7,853 bases of DNA from Lentisphaerota bacterium (GTDB lineage: Bacteria > Verrucomicrobiota > Kiritimatiellia > JAAZAB01): positions 1 through 7,853 of the forward strand of contig JACPGN010000062.1 of the NCBI GenBank assembly GCA_016182435.1, read 5' to 3'. Positions 7,001-7,853 of the stretch are shown here, piece by piece (position 1 is the first letter of the stretch; every line of letters starts with the position of its first letter). Below the pieces are notes generated by a model. The model saw only the letters and a list, made by a program, of their open reading frames with translations, did not search any database and was not told where the DNA came from. Both the position numbers and the translations under genes were made by a program.

Positions 7001-7236
7001 AGGTCGGCAAGACGCGTCACCTTCCCGTCACGGGCTTCCTGCCTCGACCGCCTGATGATTTCACGGAAACGTGGATCGTTGAGCAGTCGATACTCAAGGT
7101 ACTCGTCTTCATCGCCGAAACCTGTGAGAACGGCAACGTGCCGTCCGTGACTGGTGATGACGATATCCTGCCGCGCGGCTTTCTTGACGTAGGCCGACAG
7201 GTTGTCCTTCATCTCGCTCAGCGGTGTCGTAATCAT
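6994..7236 (-). CDS. Phd/YefM-family antitoxin, apparently without its toxin
   Basis: This 80-aa protein has the Phd/YefM fold pattern: MITTPLSEMKDNLSAYVKKA (1-20), then RQDIVITSHGRHVAVLTGF with the typical 'viIt.hGr.vAVL' strand. An acidic C-terminal helix region (DEDEYLEYRLLNDPRFREII) would wrap the toxin in this family. Antitoxins of this type bind their own promoter through the N-terminal domain and neutralise a RelE/ParE- or Doc-type toxin encoded just downstream. Here downstream (below 6994) is the aminotransferase fragment, and no complete toxin frame is found. The gene starts 10 bp after the ridA-like stop codon on the same strand; GAGA at 7245-7248 is a modest ribosome binding site. 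Translational coupling with the RidA gene is likely. Confidence 0.85.
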   Translation of the reverse strand: MITTPLSEMKDNLSAYVKKAARQDIVITSHGRHVAVLTGFGDEDEYLEYRLLNDPRFREIIRRSRQEARDGKVTRLADLQ

Positions 7237-7246
7237 GTGGTTTTTC

Positions 7247-7663
7247 TCAATGGGCAGTTGGGCCTGTACGCGGAGCGCTGACTACAGCCACGGCCTCGAT
7301 CTCAACGAGGTACTCGGGCTGAGCGAGGCCACTGATGAATAGGAGCGTGTTCGGAGGGAACGGGTCGCTGAGGTAGCGGTTCCGGACACGACGAAATGCT
7401 TCCAGTTGGCTGCGGTCGGTCAGATAGGTGGTCATCTTGACGATGTCATTCAGACTGCCGCCGAGCTCATTCAGAATGGCCTGTAGATTCTCGAAGGCCT
7501 GTTGGGTCTGGGCCTCGATGTCGTCTTCCCCCACCAGGTTGCCCAACCGGTTGAGAGCGACTTGGCCGGCGATGTATACGGTGTCGCCGACTCTCGCCAC
7601 GTGAGAGTAACCCACGCCCACTGTGGAGTGTACACTCTTCGGCTGGATAATCTCAGGGGCCAT
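7247..7663 (-). CDS. RidA (YjgF/YER057c/UK114) family protein lacking the usual active-site arginine
   Basis: A longer frame opens at 7729, but AGGAG at 7674-7678 and the family-typical N-terminus support ATG 7661-7663, giving 138 aa. Landmarks are YSHVARVGDTVYIAGQVALN (19-38), the QTQQAFENLQAILNELGGSL helix (52-71), DIVKMTTYLTD (73-83) and LVEIEAVAVV (119-128). RidA enzymes hydrolyse reactive 2-aminoacrylate and related enamines/imines to ketoacids, as cytosolic homotrimers. The catalytic arginine (E. coli Arg105, in the P-A-R-S/T segment) is replaced here: the equivalent segment reads FPPNTLLFISGL, with Asn105. This resembles the non-RidA Rid subfamilies, in which imine deaminase activity is often absent. 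Family membership is firm; the activity is doubtful. Confidence 0.9.
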   Translation of the reverse strand: MAPEIIQPKSVHSTVGVGYSHVARVGDTVYIAGQVALNRLGNLVGEDDIEAQTQQAFENLQAILNELGGSLNDIVKMTTYLTDRSQLEAFRRVRNRYLSDPFPPNTLLFISGLAQPEYLVEIEAVAVVSAPRTGPTAH

Positions 7664-7673
7664 CGTTTCCGAT

Positions 7674-7678
7674 CTCCT
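7674..7678 (-). promoter_or_regulatory. Shine-Dalgarno AGGAG deciding the RidA-family start
   Basis: On the minus strand AGGAG lies 10 nt upstream of ATG 7661-7663. It argues against the longer frame starting at 7729, whose extra 22 residues (MSRKRHALPAP...) are unlike RidA N-termini. Confidence 0.7.
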
Positions 7679-7736
7679 ATCTTCTCGAGGTAAGGCAGGC
7701 GCTGGAAGCGCATGCCGCTTGCGCGACACTTTGGCT

Positions 7737-7781
7737 CCAACGAGTTGTTAGGCGGCGCTCCGCGCCGCCGCAACTCGTTGG
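7737..7781. repeat. Strong 45-nt hairpin upstream of the RidA gene; half-attC resemblance
   Basis: Arms ccaacgagttg (7737-7747) and caactcgttgg (7771-7781) pair perfectly over 11 bp. Inside, ggcggcgc/gcgccgcc (7751-7758 and 7762-7769) pair over 8 bp around a 3-nt loop, with a tta/g internal mismatch. No T-tract follows on either strand, so a classical terminator is unlikely. On the minus strand GCCTAACAACTCGTTGGAGC (from 7752 downward) looks like the 5' half of an integron attC site (R'' core GCCTAAC), but no matching GTTRRRY core follows at normal distance. A further small hairpin (aagcg/cgctt, 7706-7720) lies between it and the RidA gene. Confidence 0.65.
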
Positions 7782-7800
7782 CCTTGCAACTCTGTTGGCC
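7770..7800. repeat. Short direct repeat, two near copies
   Basis: gcaactcgttggcc (7770-7783) is repeated as gcaactctgttggcc (7786-7800) with one inserted base. The first copy overlaps the right arm of the hairpin, so the unit occurs three times in 65 bp, once inverted. Confidence 0.6.
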
Positions 7801-7807
7801 GCCATCT

Positions 7808-7853
7808 TCATTTCTTGAATAGGTCTGCGTGCGTGCCGGTACGCTCCAGTCGT
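7808..7853 (-). CDS. C-terminus of a YafQ/RelE-type mRNA interferase toxin (partial)
   Basis: The minus-strand frame enters from the right edge and ends at TGA (7810-7808). The visible residues read RLERTGTHADLFKK. The 'RTGtHsDLF' ending is characteristic of the YafQ branch of RelE-fold toxins, which cleave mRNA on the ribosome and pair with DinJ/RelB-like antitoxins. Only 14 residues plus the stop are in view, so the assignment rests on this short ending. The gene lies on the same strand as the RidA and Phd genes, separated from them by the hairpin. Confidence 0.6.
   Translation of the reverse strand, partial: RLERTGTHADLFKK

Noticed and set aside
7680..7752. Complete integron attC site upstream of the RidA gene
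   Set aside because: Only one core (GCCTAAC/GTTAGGC) is present. The partner core was not found at the expected distance on either strand.
1..7853. CRISPR array, tRNA, rRNA, transposase or integrase gene
   Set aside because: No regularly spaced repeats, cloverleaf, rRNA-like text or recombinase motifs were seen on either strand.

Overview
The window looks like a piece of a Gram-negative, free-living bacterial chromosome, probably from an environmental genome. An aerobic-type NAD biosynthesis gene and a membrane-protein operon sit beside an accretion zone of inserted, broken and mobile-looking pieces. The dispersed inverted repeats, the large Asp-box propeller protein and the AT-rich repeat motif would fit the PVC superphylum or Omnitrophota-like lineages. 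That placement is a guess: no rRNA or other marker gene is present.

Layout. Positions 2-172 are the 3' end of a probable CorC/HlyC-type transporter-associated protein. It is followed 27 bp later by a small two-helix membrane protein (200-607), probably in the same operon. Positions 608-975 hold no gene but contain a nested set of inverted repeats. Next is nadB (976-2604), complete, with L-aspartate oxidase catalytic residues in place and GC-rich. A 909-codon Asp-box beta-propeller gene (2662-5391) of lower GC follows. Its last 30 codons are a near copy of the last 32 codons of nadB, so the two genes end in the same peptide and the propeller gene is bracketed by a ~95 bp direct repeat. A 26 bp perfect palindrome (5410-5435) then precedes a 400-aa protein (5447-6649) built of five homing-endonuclease-associated repeats plus a Ros/MucR-like zinc finger. 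Seven bp later lies an internal, frameshifted fragment of a PLP-dependent aminotransferase (6657-7000).

The right end is on the minus strand: a partial YafQ/RelE-type toxin C-terminus at the window edge (7808-7853), a strong hairpin (7737-7781), a RidA-family gene (7247-7663), and a Phd/YefM antitoxin (6994-7236) whose toxin appears to be missing.

How it fits together. The two ends look like ordinary operons or small gene modules. The middle (about 2605-7000) looks like an insertion hotspot. The duplicated nadB tail is the clearest sign: something was inserted at, or recombined with, the 3' end of nadB while leaving both copies in frame. No complete mobile element (no transposase or integrase), CRISPR array, tRNA or rRNA was found.
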